A DNA stretch of 64,000 bases from Hoplostethus atlanticus (lineage: Eukaryota; Chordata; Actinopteri; Trachichthyiformes; Trachichthyidae). The position numbers were made by a program, and so were the translations under genes. A model generated the notes under the pieces. The model saw only the letters and a list, made by a program, of their open reading frames with translations, was not told the DNA's origin and did no database searches. The stretch lies in contig JAXDDX010000061.1 in the NCBI GenBank assembly GCA_034670405.1, forward strand, positions 1,713,501-1,777,500, read 5' to 3'. Below, one piece after another: positions 25,311 through 37,990 of this stretch (positions within the stretch are counted from its first letter, which is position 1; each line of letters begins with the position of its first letter).

Positions 25311-25362
<52 letters not shown>
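25311..25362. repeat. (GT)n microsatellite
   Basis: About 25 units with one TT interruption. Confidence 0.96.
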
Positions 25363-25364
<2 letters not shown>

Positions 25365-26149
25365 CCTCAGGGATGCCAGCGTTCAGATTAATTAAAAACT
25401 TCAATCCCTCTGTTCTCTGACAGGAATATGGATGCTGCCGAGGGCTTACTGTAAATAGTGTTTCTCCAAAATTGTGATTAAACCAGATTTATTGTCGCAG
25501 GTAATTAGAGCCGTTTAAGGTGCCACGGCGTGGATGTGTAAGATAGGAAGTAAATGGACTTCTTGAATTGTCTACTACACGCTTTATCTTCTATGAGTAC
25601 GACTCATTATTCCCAGTTAAAAGTGAAACAGAGGTACTAAATGGGCATCAGTCAAAGGGCAATTATGCTTTCACGTCATTCCCTTTATTTATTATTATAG
25701 TTCCCCCTGTTTCTGTTTCCTCACACACTGAGAATAGAAACTGCTATAGGATGTGCGCTGTGTAAATTGACCCTCCATGAACAAATGGCACAGCCTCAAA
25801 TAACGCATGGTGTTTATTAGTGCTTCCCTTTAAAAAAACAGAAAACAAAGAAAACGGAGATCCAAAAAGGCAAAGGATCTATAAAGTTCAGATAAAAAAC
25901 AACAACAAAAAAAACCCCATTGCCACAGGAAAACCAGCTGGGCATGTCGCCCCGGGGTGCAGACAGCAGCTCCGCCATCAAACATCAAGATAAAAGAAGG
26001 TGACACACAGATACTGTTCGCTGTGTGTCCTTGATATCATGACAATGTCAGTCTCACTGGAACACTGTCAGATCAGGCATCTGAGAGAACAGCCTCTGAC
26101 ATTGCATCAGGTTGTCCTGTTTTATTGTAATGGTAGACAAGGCTAACAG

Positions 26150-26290
26150 TGTGGTGCTGTATTGATCCCCAAACCCCCCCCACCCCTCTAGTGAGGTCAG
26201 AGTCAGCGGGGCAGATGCTTGTCAACACAGGGGCTTGAACCCAGGACCTCCAGCCACTCTGCTGCCGTTTGTATCCAGAGTAAATATGTC
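26150..26290. repeat. dispersed repeat fragment related to 56360-56510
   Basis: Contains GTATTGATCCCC and then TTGAACCCAGGACCTCCAG. The second copy has TTTATTGATCGCC and TTGAACCCAGGCCCTCCAG in the same order. Likely an old SINE or LINE tail; family not assigned. Confidence 0.5.
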
Positions 26291-27708
26291 TTCTTTTGCA
26301 CCCCTAGGACACACACACACACACTAGTCCTCATACAAACACATGTATGCACTTCACCAGAGGGTTCAGAACTGCAGGGCCAGCAGTTTGTGGCAGCCCA
26401 GTTTCAAAGTCTTCACAATATTCTGCTTTTTTTTCAAGCTGCCAGCACCAGAAAGCTCTGGACATCGGGGTCTTCTCAGGCTGAGCGGATCACTTCCTAA
26501 AGTTGAGAAACGTTCAGGGTTCTTATGACGTGAATCAGCTGATCACAAGGAAGCAGAGGCAGCGCTGCTTGGTATGTAGGCAGCTCACATTTCACAACAA
26601 CAATAACCAGAATGAAAATGGAGATAGTACTGGTGTAAATATCCGTGGTATTTCTTTACTCTGATCATTAAAAGTCAGCATGGCGCACGCTGGTTGTTTT
26701 GACTTTCTGCTGGGTGTTTGAGAGTCGTGCTACCGACTACAACCTCCTGTCGTCATCCAGTAGCCTCGCCAGCTCACTGGATTTGGCCACTGAGACGTCA
26801 CCAGTACAGGAGGAATAGAAATCTCCAACCGATTCATGACAGAGCTTAGTTTAAATCAGCAGTCTTAGTCAGAGAGGCTCATGGACGGCCACGCCCAGAC
26901 CATCTAAACCCTTTTAAGTCCATTCTCAGAGCCTTTGCAGAGTTCTCACAGCCTTCATATTTGATCGAGATGATTAATTAGAAACCAGGCTGTGAGGTAA
27001 ATACATAGATCTGTATTGTGCTTCATAAGATGCATGAATGAAGCAAGAGAGAGAGGGGCGAGAGAGAAGGGAGAGAGAGAGGCATGGAAATGAAGAGGAA
27101 GACACCATAGTGCAGAGAGCGGGAAGGAAAAAGTATTCCAGTTCAATAACCATCATCCAGACAGGGACACACCTGACAGCACGACTCCCTCTTCCTGCTG
27201 TGAAGCCGGACTGTATTCAGCACCAATCATTCACAATCAGACGTGATCATATCCATATATTGATTATATGTTCATGTTTCCACTGCGTGCAGCCATTCAG
27301 CAGTCTGACTGTGTTGTATTGTACATGCAGGGCCGAGACATGTGAGTGACGCAAAGATTACCCACGATGCAGAAGTACAGGACGACTGAAAACTGGGAGG
27401 AGAGTACATCTTGAAAAGGTTTAGAAAAACCAACAAAACAAGAAGCTTCGTGAGGCAAATTTACAAAAAAATGTGAGATGCGTTGTAAGAGATTAAAGTG
27501 TTGTTATGATTTGCAGCTCTTTCTGCTCGTTCTCGTCCTCGTCGTGTTTTGCCGGCTGTGTTATTTGTGCGAGCTGAGCTGCACAGGTCACTGAGCCTGG
27601 CGTCGGCCCCTGAAGGAAGCATGTGCTAGATACCAGTTACCCCCCACAGGTGACTGGCACCGAGCCACAAGCACCATGGGAAAATATCACATGTACTGTT
27701 TACCCACC

Positions 27709-27712
<4 letters not shown>

Positions 27713-27759
<47 letters not shown>
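27713..27759. repeat. (CA)n microsatellite
   Basis: About 23 perfect units. Confidence 0.96.
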
Positions 27760-27762
<3 letters not shown>

Positions 27763-27850
27763 CTTTATAAAAAGGGATAGGGAATGAAAGCGAGAGAGCT
27801 GTAAATAACACACATAGAGCATTAACAGAATTGGAGCTGGCATGACTGCG

Positions 27851-27857
27851 GGGGGGG

Positions 27858-27922
<65 letters not shown>
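27851..27922. repeat. G10 run followed by (AG)n
   Basis: Homopurine tract: ten or more G then about 31 AG units; only 90 bp from the preceding (CA)n. Confidence 0.96.
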
Positions 27923-27924
<2 letters not shown>

Positions 27925-28225
27925 CAAACAAGACAGTGTACATCGGCGCTGGCAGACCCTGGGTCAGAACACTTGAGGCTGTCAGCAACCTCCAAAGGGC
28001 AACTTAGCAACTGAACTTATGAATTATGTTGTTTTGAAATAAAACATGGATATGAAAATGATTCTTCTCAGACGGAGGTGAAGAGAGAGGCAAGCGATAG
28101 ATGGAGGGAGGGAGAGAGAGAGAAGAAAGAGAGAGAGGGAGAAAGAGAGGACCTGAAAGAGATACAGACAAACAGAAAGAGAGAGAGATCACGGGGCAGC
28201 AGGAGTCGGTCAGGACCAGAGATGT

Positions 28226-28330
28226 GTCTACTCTACTCTACTCTTCTCTACACTTCTCTACTCTACTCTACTCTACTCTACTCTTCTCTACACTTCTCTA
28301 CTCTACTCTACTCTACTCTTCTCTACTCTC
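28226..28330. repeat. TCTAC-type pentanucleotide array
   Basis: CTCTA/CTCTT units with an internal duplication: TTCTCTACACTTCTCTACTC occurs at about 28244 and again at about 28284. Confidence 0.9.
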
Positions 28331-28530
28331 TCTCCTCTCTCTGCTCTTCACAACTTGTACTTCATCCATTATTCACAGCTTCCAATTGAGAGAGCGGGGG
28401 GGGGGGGGGGCCTTATCACCGTCCAGCCAGAGGGAGGGCGAGGGGAAGGGACATATGTGGAATTGGACCAGCGAGAGGGCGAGAGGGCTGGCGGCGGCCA
28501 TGTGCGTGAACGCACAGCAGGGGGGTGTTG

Positions 28531-28533
<3 letters not shown>

Positions 28534-28570
<37 letters not shown>

Positions 28571-28676
28571 ATGAGCATGTGTGTGTGTGTGCTGAGTGGG
28601 CCAGGTGTCCTGATGTGTGATTCACAATACTCTGCCTTTGTGCCTGTGGAGCATATCCATTTAAATCACTGATGAT

Positions 28677-28721
<45 letters not shown>

Positions 28722-28727
28722 ACACAA
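28534..28727. repeat. two opposed dinucleotide arrays, (GT)n then (CA)n
   Basis: (GT)n at 28534-28569 and (CA)n at 28678-28727 are complementary, so the strand could fold back across about 110 bp. Confidence 0.9.
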
Positions 28728-30193
28728 TCACCTGCAGAGTGCTGCCTCTGTATCCATTCTGTGGACTGAAAAATGGGCAGGGGCATTTCCTCCCCACTGC
28801 TCTCAGTATGCCGTGATGGTGCAGAGCCGGTGGTAGTTCACATCCTGGTGGGCAGTTTGACACCAGGCACCGCAGAGCTGCTTCCACTCAACGTATTATA
28901 CTGGTTAGGACGAGTTGGAGTACGGGGGGGAAATAAGTTGGGAGTTTTGGGGGGAAATGATGGTGTTTCCACTAGTACTCACTGGTTAGGGGTTAGGTTA
29001 CATGTATTAATGGTGAAGGTTACAGTTGGAAAAGGGAATGAATGGATGCAGTCAATGGAAGATGCTTTCTTCAGATGCAGTGTGAGCATGTGAGGCCCTG
29101 CGACACAAACTAAACCCAGATTTATGGTCTCTGACTTACCTCAGTGTTTGTGACTCATTGTCTGTTTGCCTTGGTCCGAATCAGGAGGCAAGTTGTTGCA
29201 TTTCCACGTTGGTTTGGTTACGCTTCAGACGAGACCACAGCTCATCAACAAAAGGCCACGAGGGAGCAGTCATTTCTTTTACTGGTCAGAATCTGGTGTG
29301 GAAAGGACTTTTCTACCAGGGGAAACAAACACGGAGCATCAAACGTCCTGTGGTACTTGTGGTTGTGATACATTTTCACTGAACGTCTCAGTTTCACGAT
29401 TCAGTTTTTAGAAACTTTCTGTCAAACTTCTGCAAGTTAAATTTTGCTATGAAACAAATTTCTGTCCTATTTGAGCCTCATGTTTAACCCACAGTGCAAA
29501 GAGCTTCCTGTAGTTGGATCATGATCAGATGACGGTTCTTCACTCAAGGGTTTGGAAATGAAAAATCTTGGTCGCCCAAATACGATTGCCGCGTTGTCAC
29601 ATGCCCGAACAAAAATGGCCAAAATAAGAGGGAAAGCACTCCAGGATTTGAAATAACTGCTTTAAAGTAACTAGTCTCGTCTGGGACTTGGTGACTCGTG
29701 TGTCTTGTGATTTATTGATTTCCTGCATTGATCTATTACATTGAATCAACACATGATGTTAGGGTCATAACAATAGCACAGACATGTTTTCTCCAACAAC
29801 CGCATTAGGTTATCATCTGAAATAGTATGATTATATCATATTGAGTATTTAGCCTGTCAACTGAACACTGTCGAGCTCCTTCCTCTAGACATCCTGTATG
29901 TTTCATGTAGAGACGACACGGTCTAGTCACGTTTTCCTATTTAGTTCATTGGTGGATAGCGATTTGTCTGTGTAAGTGTGCGTATTTGTGTGTGTAAGAG
30001 AGAGTTAGTGTGGTTGTGTGTATGAATTTATGTGTGCGAGTGTGTGTGCATGTGTGTGTCTGTATCTGTGTGTGTGTGTTTGCCAGTGACTCATTTTGGA
30101 ATTGCCCTACAGTACATTTCACGGGGAATACAAGTTATAGAGTTAGAGTTGGAGTTGGATTTGCTGTGCAGCTTTGTGTGCCTGGTTATGTGT

Positions 30194-30230
<37 letters not shown>

Positions 30231-31765
30231 TGTGTGTTCGAGAGAGAGACAGACAGAGAATGAGAGCGAGCGTAGGCTGTGTGCTTAAACTTCAGAGATT
30301 TACATGCAAAGCACTGGTGCTCCTGCGTCTTAACTTGAGGAAGTGAAGGTTGAAATGTACTCACTGCAAATGCGCTTAGGCCTAGCGAGGAAACCAATTT
30401 CATTTACAAGTGGGAACTCACAGTAATATATTCCCACACTCAACCGCACTCCATCTTAAGATGTTTGACTTGTTTTCCTGACTAGAGATTTACACCCTGG
30501 AGTAACCCGTGCATGATATGACGAGTTAATTCATTCCCAGCTATGTTGCGTTCACTTCCAGGCAGAATCGCTCTCCGGCTCGTTATGTACCCGTGACCTA
30601 AATAGTCAAGTGACTCTGTGATGAGTCGTCCTGATAAGACAATATTTTTCTAATATTTTTCATTGAAATGCTTTAGTTTGTCATGTATGAGAGGTCTTCG
30701 ATTCCTTTCCTGGGGGTTTGAGTGGAGATATGAGGGGGAACGCGATGAATGAATTAACATGAGAGTATACGTATCATTTCTCTTGAGTTCATTTAGCACA
30801 AGAGCTAATACAGCACACACTTCATCTAAGTGAAGTGACTGGGTCAGACTTTCAAAATGCTGAAATAATGTTTTACCAATCATGTTAAAGCTTCGGATGT
30901 ACAGCAATCCAACTTAATCCAATCTGAGGTCTTTAGTGAAGGAATGAATGAACCAACCAATCAATCAGTTAGTTTATTTTTCACTGGTGACTTGGTTTAC
31001 CATCCTGAGACAGTTTCAGAAACCGTTGAGTGTTTCCTGATGTGATGTGGTTAGTTATACAGCACATTGATTTTAGCAGCCTAAGAGTGCCCCATGATGA
31101 GAAAAAGCTTGGCCATGAAATAGTTTATCTTTACTGTATGCCTACACATTCATCTACAACACACTTATTGAAGATTTAATTCCATTTCAGGAAATCGTTG
31201 GGGACAATAAATTGCTCGTCTTTTTACGATAATGATAATTATAGTACGTTGGCCATTTGGATTTGATTTTATTTGGGTTCAGAAATGACACCATTGTTTT
31301 TTTTCACTCAATGTTTTCTTTGTGTAAGTATCATTTACTGAGCATGTGGTTTTGGATTTAACCTGCACTATGTAACTTCATGTCATTTAGTCATCTGCAG
31401 CCCCGAGTGGCTCAAGGTGTAACTGGTGACTGTTTTGACCTAAACTTGGGGTGGAGGTGGTGAAGAAAATCTTTTCATAGTATCTTTAGTCGTCTTTGCT
31501 TGCGGTAAATCCATCTTTCTGTGATAGTGGAGGCACTAGCTCGCTCACCGCTGTTTCGGAGCTGTGTGCGCTCTGCTTTTAAGTTTCGATTCGTCACTTC
31601 CTGTGCTCGGAGAAAACTTTCAAGCCAGACTATCCACCAACTCCAAAACCTCATTGGGCTGAATGGAGCGAATGTACAGCATCTCAACGAAGGGGGAGGG
31701 GCCAGTCCTCTGAAAAGGCGCTTTATATTTTTTTACATTAAAATGTGACATAATGCAGGTTTAGG

Positions 31766-31829
31766 TCTGTGACATCATATCATGACTGTGACATCATAGC
31801 ATGACTGTGACATCATAGCATGTCTGTGA
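31766..31829. repeat. 19-bp tandem repeat, about three copies
   Basis: Unit CATGACTGTGACATCATAG, with slightly altered first and last copies. Each has TGACATCAT, similar to AP-1/CRE-type sites. Confidence 0.85.
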
Positions 31830-31911
31830 CGTTGCAATCCACCATAAAGGTTATTGAACAATACTATTACAACCCCACAATCACCTAACCCCAGGAGGAT
31901 GGGGGTATGCT

Positions 31912-31914
<3 letters not shown>

Positions 31915-31957
<43 letters not shown>
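31915..31957. repeat. (CA)n microsatellite
   Basis: About 21 perfect units. Confidence 0.96.
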
Positions 31958-31958
<1 letters not shown>

Positions 31959-33324
31959 TAAAAATAGTAGATAATGACAGATATTTCGTTTTTTTCCATA
32001 TACATCCTAGAAACTAGCTTACATTTTCTAGTTTAACAAGCAGCTTGTTTTCCGATTTGGTGAAGGTTTTGTAGAACAATCTGTGTTTTCCCTCAATTAT
32101 AACTTCTCCCACTCCACTCCTCCTTTCTCCTGACTCTCCTTTTCTTTCTATTCCCTAGTCCTTTCACCTCTGCTCTCTCTCCCTCAGTCTCATCTCTTGC
32201 TCTGTGTCGTGTTGTATTTGGGATTATGTGCTGAGGCTGCCAGTGATGCTCTTGGCCTACTGTCTGTTTACAGGAGGAATTGAATCAGTTGAGGTCTGAA
32301 ACTATTCCGTACTGCCATTAGGCTTGGGGACGGTAATGAGAACGGGGATTTGGTCGTCCAATTAGACTTGGCTGGTCATATATTGATTCATGCAACGCAA
32401 AAAATGGGGTCGAGAGCAAATTAAGTTTCCTTGTGAAAAATCATGCTGTATTTTTTTGTATTAAAACAGGACGAATGGATGGGATTAGTTGAAAGGATAC
32501 TTCAAATAATGCCTCATAGTACTACTTGTAATACTACCCTTTTCTCCTCAGCTGTTGTCCACGTCACGTCAGCATGGCAGCGTGTTTTTTCTGTTCGTTC
32601 CATTTCAGTTTGGTTTCTGTTTTGTCATTATGTTCAATTCTTTATTCATTTCAGTTTAATGCCTAGTCTTAGCCATAGTTTCAGTTAACTTCAGAGACAA
32701 GTTGAAAGAGCTGAAACCCTGAATCCATTCTGCTGAGGGAAATAGACGCTGAAACTCTCCCCAGTGTCTCTTTATGGGCTTAGTATGTAAAGCCTGGATT
32801 TTCTAAAACTATAAATCAGGCTCTGGAGGCCAGATGTGACGCCGCCTGGCCTGGCACTGACTGAAGCAAATCACTTTTGGCTACACGCAGGATCATATGG
32901 CAGATCGAGTGGCACCCAGACATAGGTGGAGTTAATTGGAGAAAGCCGGCGTGAAGTCTCAGAGCGGCAATTAATTCTGACACTGTATCTGTGACTCTCA
33001 CATGCACAAACATGGAAGGACTTTTTCCCTCCGTCCCCCTTTGGAGGCCCGGCTCTCATTTGAAATGACTATGTTGAGTTTATTATTAGTATTATTATTG
33101 CTATCTGTGTCATTACAGTGCAAGTGCAGCTCCAGCAAAGTGAAGGATGATGTTGAGTAGGAGATGTGATAAGTTATATCACCACCACTACTAACCACAA
33201 TGTGAAACCGAACAGCTGTAGACTGGCCTACATAGCTTATCCAAAGCTTCAGCGGGGGTGTTCATAGTGAAGAGCGTAGCTGGTCTAGTTTCACTCCCTG
33301 GAGTCAGTTCAGCTTCACTGAAAG

Positions 33325-33540
33325 CCATGTAGGGCAGCACTGTCACCTCTCATCAAAAAGGTCCTGGGTTTGATTCCCAGCCCCCTGCTGTGTGTTTTCA
33401 TGGGTTTCCTCTGGGTCCCTCAGTTTCCTAACAGCGTCCAGACAGTCAGCTGGACTGGAGACGCTAAATTGCCTCAAGGTGTGATTGTGAGTGATGGTCT
33501 ATCTGTGTTAACCCCCATCCTGAAAAAGAACAAGCAGGTA
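33325..33540 (+). mobile_element. degenerate SINE-like dispersed repeat
   Basis: Begins GTAGGGCAGCACTGTCACCT and has GTCCTGGGTTTGATTCCCAG (B-box-like GGTTTGATTCC at 33368-33378), then CATGGGTTTCCTCTGGGTCC, GGAGACGCTAAATTGCC and GGTGTGATTGTGAGTGATGG. These blocks in this order mark a very common teleost repeat. The copy is decayed and truncated. Confidence 0.7.
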
Positions 33541-34444
33541 AAGACAGTGAATGAGTGAAGGCTGTTTCTCACACCATGTCTGTGTCTCGTTTCTGTCTTC
33601 TTCCTGTGATGTAACCTTGTTTGCTCCGATGAGGCCAAACTGTGAGTCAGTCTGTCCTCCTGTCAGACCACTGACCCTTAGCCTAACCTCCAGATCAAAT
33701 ACCAACATCTCCTGCCAGCCAACACACGAGAGTTAGACAAGCATACTCTTCAGAGTGAGCAGACTGGTGGCTGGGATGTGGAGAAATACACTCTCCAGTG
33801 GTCATATTTCTAGTTATTGATGGACTGTAAATACTAGGAAGTGATTCAAAACAGGATTTGTAATGGGTGATCTGCTCTCAGAGTCAAAAATAAATATGTG
33901 CAGAAGTGTGTATGTTGCTGCTGATGCACACTGAATATACAACATGTTGGGATCCAAGATAAAACCTTCATCTCCATCTCCCCTCCATGACTGAAGTGGA
34001 TTTAATAGGTGAAATCAATCAGGAATCACCTAGTCAGCCTACTTACAACCTGACGCCTCCCCCTAACACACACACACACACACACACACTCACAAACAAC
34101 AGCGAGAGAGAGAGAGAGAGGAGGCCAGGGAGGGGAGTGCTTAGCCTAACATAACTGTCAGCCTGAGCACATTATCTTAGCCACAACGCTGCACCAAGCA
34201 ACAGGGAGGCCAGAGCACAAAAGGAGGGATGGAAAGGGAGGAGGAGAAGACATGGGGTTTAGAGGTGATGTGAAAATAGAGAGAGAAGGGGTCAAGATGT
34301 CTGAAAAGAAGTTAGGAGTAGAAGTCAGGAGAAAGAGGGAGGAGGTGGGGGGAGGTGGGGGGCAGAGGAGAGGGAACAGGTGGACCTCCTGCTGGCAGCA
34401 GCTAACCGAAGGCAGTAAATACACATGAGAGAGACACAGAGGAT

Positions 34445-34449
<5 letters not shown>

Positions 34450-34501
<52 letters not shown>
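34450..34501. repeat. (GA)n microsatellite
   Basis: About 26 perfect units. Confidence 0.96.
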
Positions 34502-34502
<1 letters not shown>

Positions 34503-34710
34503 AAGGTTGCACATCTGAAATGAAAGGAAGGAATGCTCACCAAGACCCCCCCCCCCCCATTGTTCCACATATCGACCGTTTTGATTGGTCCTGGGGAGAA
34601 GGAAGCCAATTAGAGAAGCTCTCTGTGGGGAGGCTTTGAAGCCATGTCAGGTGTTAGCCCGGCTTTCATTCGTTTGATTTCCTCCTCTGTTTTGTCCTCT
34701 TCCTCTCCCA

Positions 34711-34712
<2 letters not shown>

Positions 34713-34755
<43 letters not shown>
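34713..34755. repeat. (CT)n microsatellite
   Basis: About 21 units; opposite in sense to the (GA)n 210 bp upstream. Confidence 0.96.
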
Positions 34756-34760
<5 letters not shown>

Positions 34761-35177
34761 CAGTCAAAAAAGATTTTTAGCAGCCGTTTAGGAGAGAAGA
34801 AAAACATTAAAGTGTATTTTTGTAAATAAAAAAAAGGGGGGATTATTCTGAATGTGTCTCAGTGGGAAACAGTAGGAGTGAGTCGGGGGAGGACGATCCG
34901 TCCAGTGTGAGTTGTTGTCTTTCAGCTGAGTTGTGACGCTGGTGCAGATATTGGAAGTGAGAGGAGTCTGTCTATGAAATGAAGTTAAGAGCAACAGATT
35001 GAAGCTGGGAGTGTGTTATTGCTTTGTTGTTTGCCTCTTGCTGCGGTAATCTGTTTAGCCACTGACACTTGATCTAATCAGCTGGCTGACGGACGGACGG
35101 ACGGAGTCACATTCACAAAGTCTCTGTGGGGGAAAAAAACTCTGTCTAAAAGGTATATGCAAACACAAACGTGCACA

Positions 35178-35180
<3 letters not shown>

Positions 35181-35221
<41 letters not shown>
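35181..35221. repeat. (CA)n microsatellite
   Basis: About 20 perfect units. Confidence 0.96.
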
Positions 35222-35222
<1 letters not shown>

Positions 35223-37129
35223 CTCCAAAATGCCTCCATCTCCATGTCAATTCAAGTTGGAATTGCTGCGGATCTCCCCCCAGGCACTGTGACAGGAATC
35301 ATTTGTGTATATTATATCTGCTACTCACAGGTAAAGAAACTGTCTGACGCTGTTTGTTTAGCACTATTTGTCCTTCTCTGTCAGGAAAAATACGTCACAG
35401 TAATTTCCATGTGGGTGACTCTCTCGGGGGAAGAAAGGGAAGAAGACGAACGCATCTGGGATGTGTTTGCTAAGCTCCAGATTTCATTAGCGTATGAATG
35501 TGTGTGTGTGAGGTGGAACAGAATGATGTGGCGTTCTAAAACGGGTAGGAAACAAGTGTCCTGAGCTGAAGGGGGGAAGGACTTTGCTCTGACACAGGAA
35601 GTTAGCACGCAGATCTGCCAAACCCTCAGGGGATGACAAATATGGCTCTTTTGGAAAGGTATGAGGCTGTGATGTTCACTTCCTCTGATGCAACTACTCT
35701 GTGTCTGAATCTGCGTGAAGCTACGTCTGGTGACTCTCAGGGTGGTGGTGGTGTCGGGTACGTCACTTCTCTGCCCACAGGAAGTGACAAATCAAAACTT
35801 GAGAGCAAACTAAACTACAGAGAGTGAGCGCTCCGCCCAGAGAAAGCTGGACTCACCAACGTTAGATCTTTAGACTCTCTTTCCACTCTTTCTCTTCTCA
35901 AACATGAGCGTGTTGTCCGCAGTTTACTGGCGTCACATTGCCTGATTTTGGGGTATTGAAGTTCCCAAGTTGCCAAAGTACGAAGTTGCCTCGCACAACT
36001 TGAATCCAACTTTGGGAAAGGGATGCTAGATTGTCCCCAGGAAACTGTGTTGAATGTTTTCAATTCACGTAAGACTTGCTTTCCATTCCCTAACCTCTCC
36101 GCTGCCCTGGCCTATTGAATTCTAGCGAACGAAAGTCACGAAATCCGATTGCTGTCACGTATGTGTGCGCACCCGATGAGTGACAGCTCGTCTGTGGGAG
36201 GGGCTTGGCTTGCCAATACCCTTGTGATCACTGATAAGCCTGGACGTTGATTAATGGCCAATCAGGCAGTACAGTGGGACAGATCCTACATATGAATGTG
36301 GTATTCCTGTATTCAGCGCCCATAGCAGACCATCAATCATCCACTGATAATGTAGTGAAATCCTGACAGAATTAGCATTTGTCCTTCTTACTGTACAGCA
36401 GAGCTTCAGTCTGGAGACTAATGTCATGGACGCCCCCTCCGTCAGCAGTTCTGGATGTAGCCTTGATGGAGAAACTAATTGCAGCGTTACATATTTGATA
36501 TCCTGTCCAAGTGTATTTTTCAGGCGAATCCGTCTTAGAGGTCATTGAGTTGTTATGTGGCGTCGATCTGGAGCAGACGAGGAGAGAACAGCTACAGCAG
36601 CACTACGTTCTACCTTGTTTTCAGCTCTTTGACGGATCTGAAGAAAACAGTAATCAGGTTACATTGTGGAGAATGTTTATCGAGTATTATTATTACAATT
36701 TCTAAGTCGGAATTTAGCCGTTTAGCTGACACACACACACACACACAAGCTCACACACATCCCTGGAAGGCCTCCTCTCTGTCAATGTGAGATGGGATTG
36801 CGGTGGATCTCCCTATGGGCACCGCAGGGGGTCGACTCTCGTCCAGCACCGAATTTTCACTTGCACTGCAGATGAACTCGTCCAAATTGGAAAATCATTT
36901 CGGTGTTAAAAAAATATGTGTATCCATTGTGACTGTTGTTGAAAATATTGATATAGAAAACAAACTCAGAAATGAAGATAATAACTAAACAGAGTAGAAT
37001 TGAAGAATCTCCTCAGGCTTGTCTAAGCTCTCGCTAGCACATGACTCAAAACCTTTCAAGCGATCACATGTCTTCCACTGTGTAACCGTGGTCATGTAAT
37101 ACTCAGAGTACTTGTTTCTTTGACCCCTG

Positions 37130-37990
37130 CAGTTGTGATTTGTCCTTTTGGGCAAGTGACAACTACATGCCATTTGTCTGAGTATGTTTTTCCACTTCTC
37201 CGGGACAATCGAACAACTGTTATCCTCTGCACTCTGCTGCCACCGGCCACCCTGGTCATCACTGTACCTGGCCTCAGATGTTCCCCAGCCGGGCTCGCCA
37301 ATGCCAGAATGACTTTCCCCACTTCGGTCAGGACATCAGAGCCACTCCCTACCGTCTCTTGTTATCTGAACTGTCATCTCTTCAAGAAATACTTCATGTC
37401 CTCCACTCCCCCCTTGAATCACATCCCATCTCCCATGTCGTCCCCCCTTCAACTTGCTCCATGAGGCTCTTATCTTGAAGTAGAAATAAATCCTTTCTAC
37501 CCTCCTCCCCCCTTCAGCTCTTTTTTTTTTTTCTTGTCTGTCATGCAAGATCATTCGAGGGTCACAGCAGTACTTGTGTTACGTCTCGTCGGGGCCCTAA
37601 CCTCGGCACTCATTACTGCCTTCTCCTATCTGGGCAGCGTCGGCGCCGGCGTGGTCGACTAGTCCTACGATGACTCTGACTGAGCTGCCGTTTGCTGTGA
37701 TGCACCATCAGATCTGGATGTCCCACCATAATAAACCTTTATGCATTGTGTATACACTGCTTGCCCAAACTCGCCATCTATTGCACGTCCAACCGTCCTG
37801 GTAGGGGGATCCCTCTCTGAGTAACCCCTCCCGAGGTTTCTTCCATTTTTTCCTAAAAGGTTTTGTGGGAGTTTTTCCTTGTCCTTCTTCCTTGTTTCCT
37901 TGTTCCTTGATTTACTGTTGGTTGCTTGTAATGTTGAAGATCTAGGAAACTAAATTCATTGTGCTGTTGCCTTTAAATGTCAATGTCAGT
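37130..37990 (+). mobile_element. 3' end of a degenerate LINE-like retrotransposon
   Basis: Translation near 37300-37410 gives FPTSVRTSEPLPTV and CHLFKKYF, resembling the end of an L2/CR1-type reverse transcriptase ORF (LPxSVRxS...LKTHLFxxxF). It is followed by a 3' UTR-like region with GAGGTTTCTTCCATTTTTTC and GTGGGAGTTTTTCCTTGTCC (about 37833-37884), a sequence repeated widely in fish genomes. The frame is too decayed to be functional. Boundaries are approximate. Confidence 0.5.

Larger units (their letters stand above)
19021..26149 (+). other. gfra1 intron 3, continued
   Basis: No exon recognised. (ATCT)n at 20028-20097; (TC)n at 21998-22050; CA-rich 22120-22235; (GT)n at 23363-23424; (CA)n at 24505-24545; CA-rich mixed array 24600-24745; (TC)n at 24853-24880; (GT)n at 25311-25362. 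The stretch 23620-23760 resembles a fish MITE (weak). 25420-25560 is non-repetitive and could be conserved non-coding DNA. Confidence 0.55.
26291..33324 (+). other. gfra1 intron 3, continued
   Basis: No exon recognised. Contains (CA)n 27713-27759, G10 plus (AG)n 27851-27922, a TCTAC array 28226-28330, G15 at 28396-28410, (GT)n 28534-28569, (CA)n 28678-28727, (GT)n about 30187-30230, a 19-bp repeat 31766-31829 and (CA)n 31915-31957. The stretch 29144-29360 has TTGGTCCGAATC and may be a MITE fragment. Confidence 0.55.
33541..37129 (+). other. gfra1 intron 3, continued
   Basis: No exon recognised. CA run about 34068-34090; (GA)n 34450-34501; C13 at 34546-34558; (CT)n 34713-34755; (GACG)n-like GGACGGACGGACGGA near 35090; (CA)n 35181-35221; CA run near 36730-36747. 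The rest is unique-looking sequence. Confidence 0.55.

Noticed and set aside
28101..28574. 157-codon ORF over GA, TCTAC and GT arrays
   Set aside because: Pure translation of simple repeats.
28981..29000. Interstitial telomere repeat (GGTTAGGGGTTAGGTTA)
   Set aside because: Too short and imperfect to count as TTAGGG arrays.
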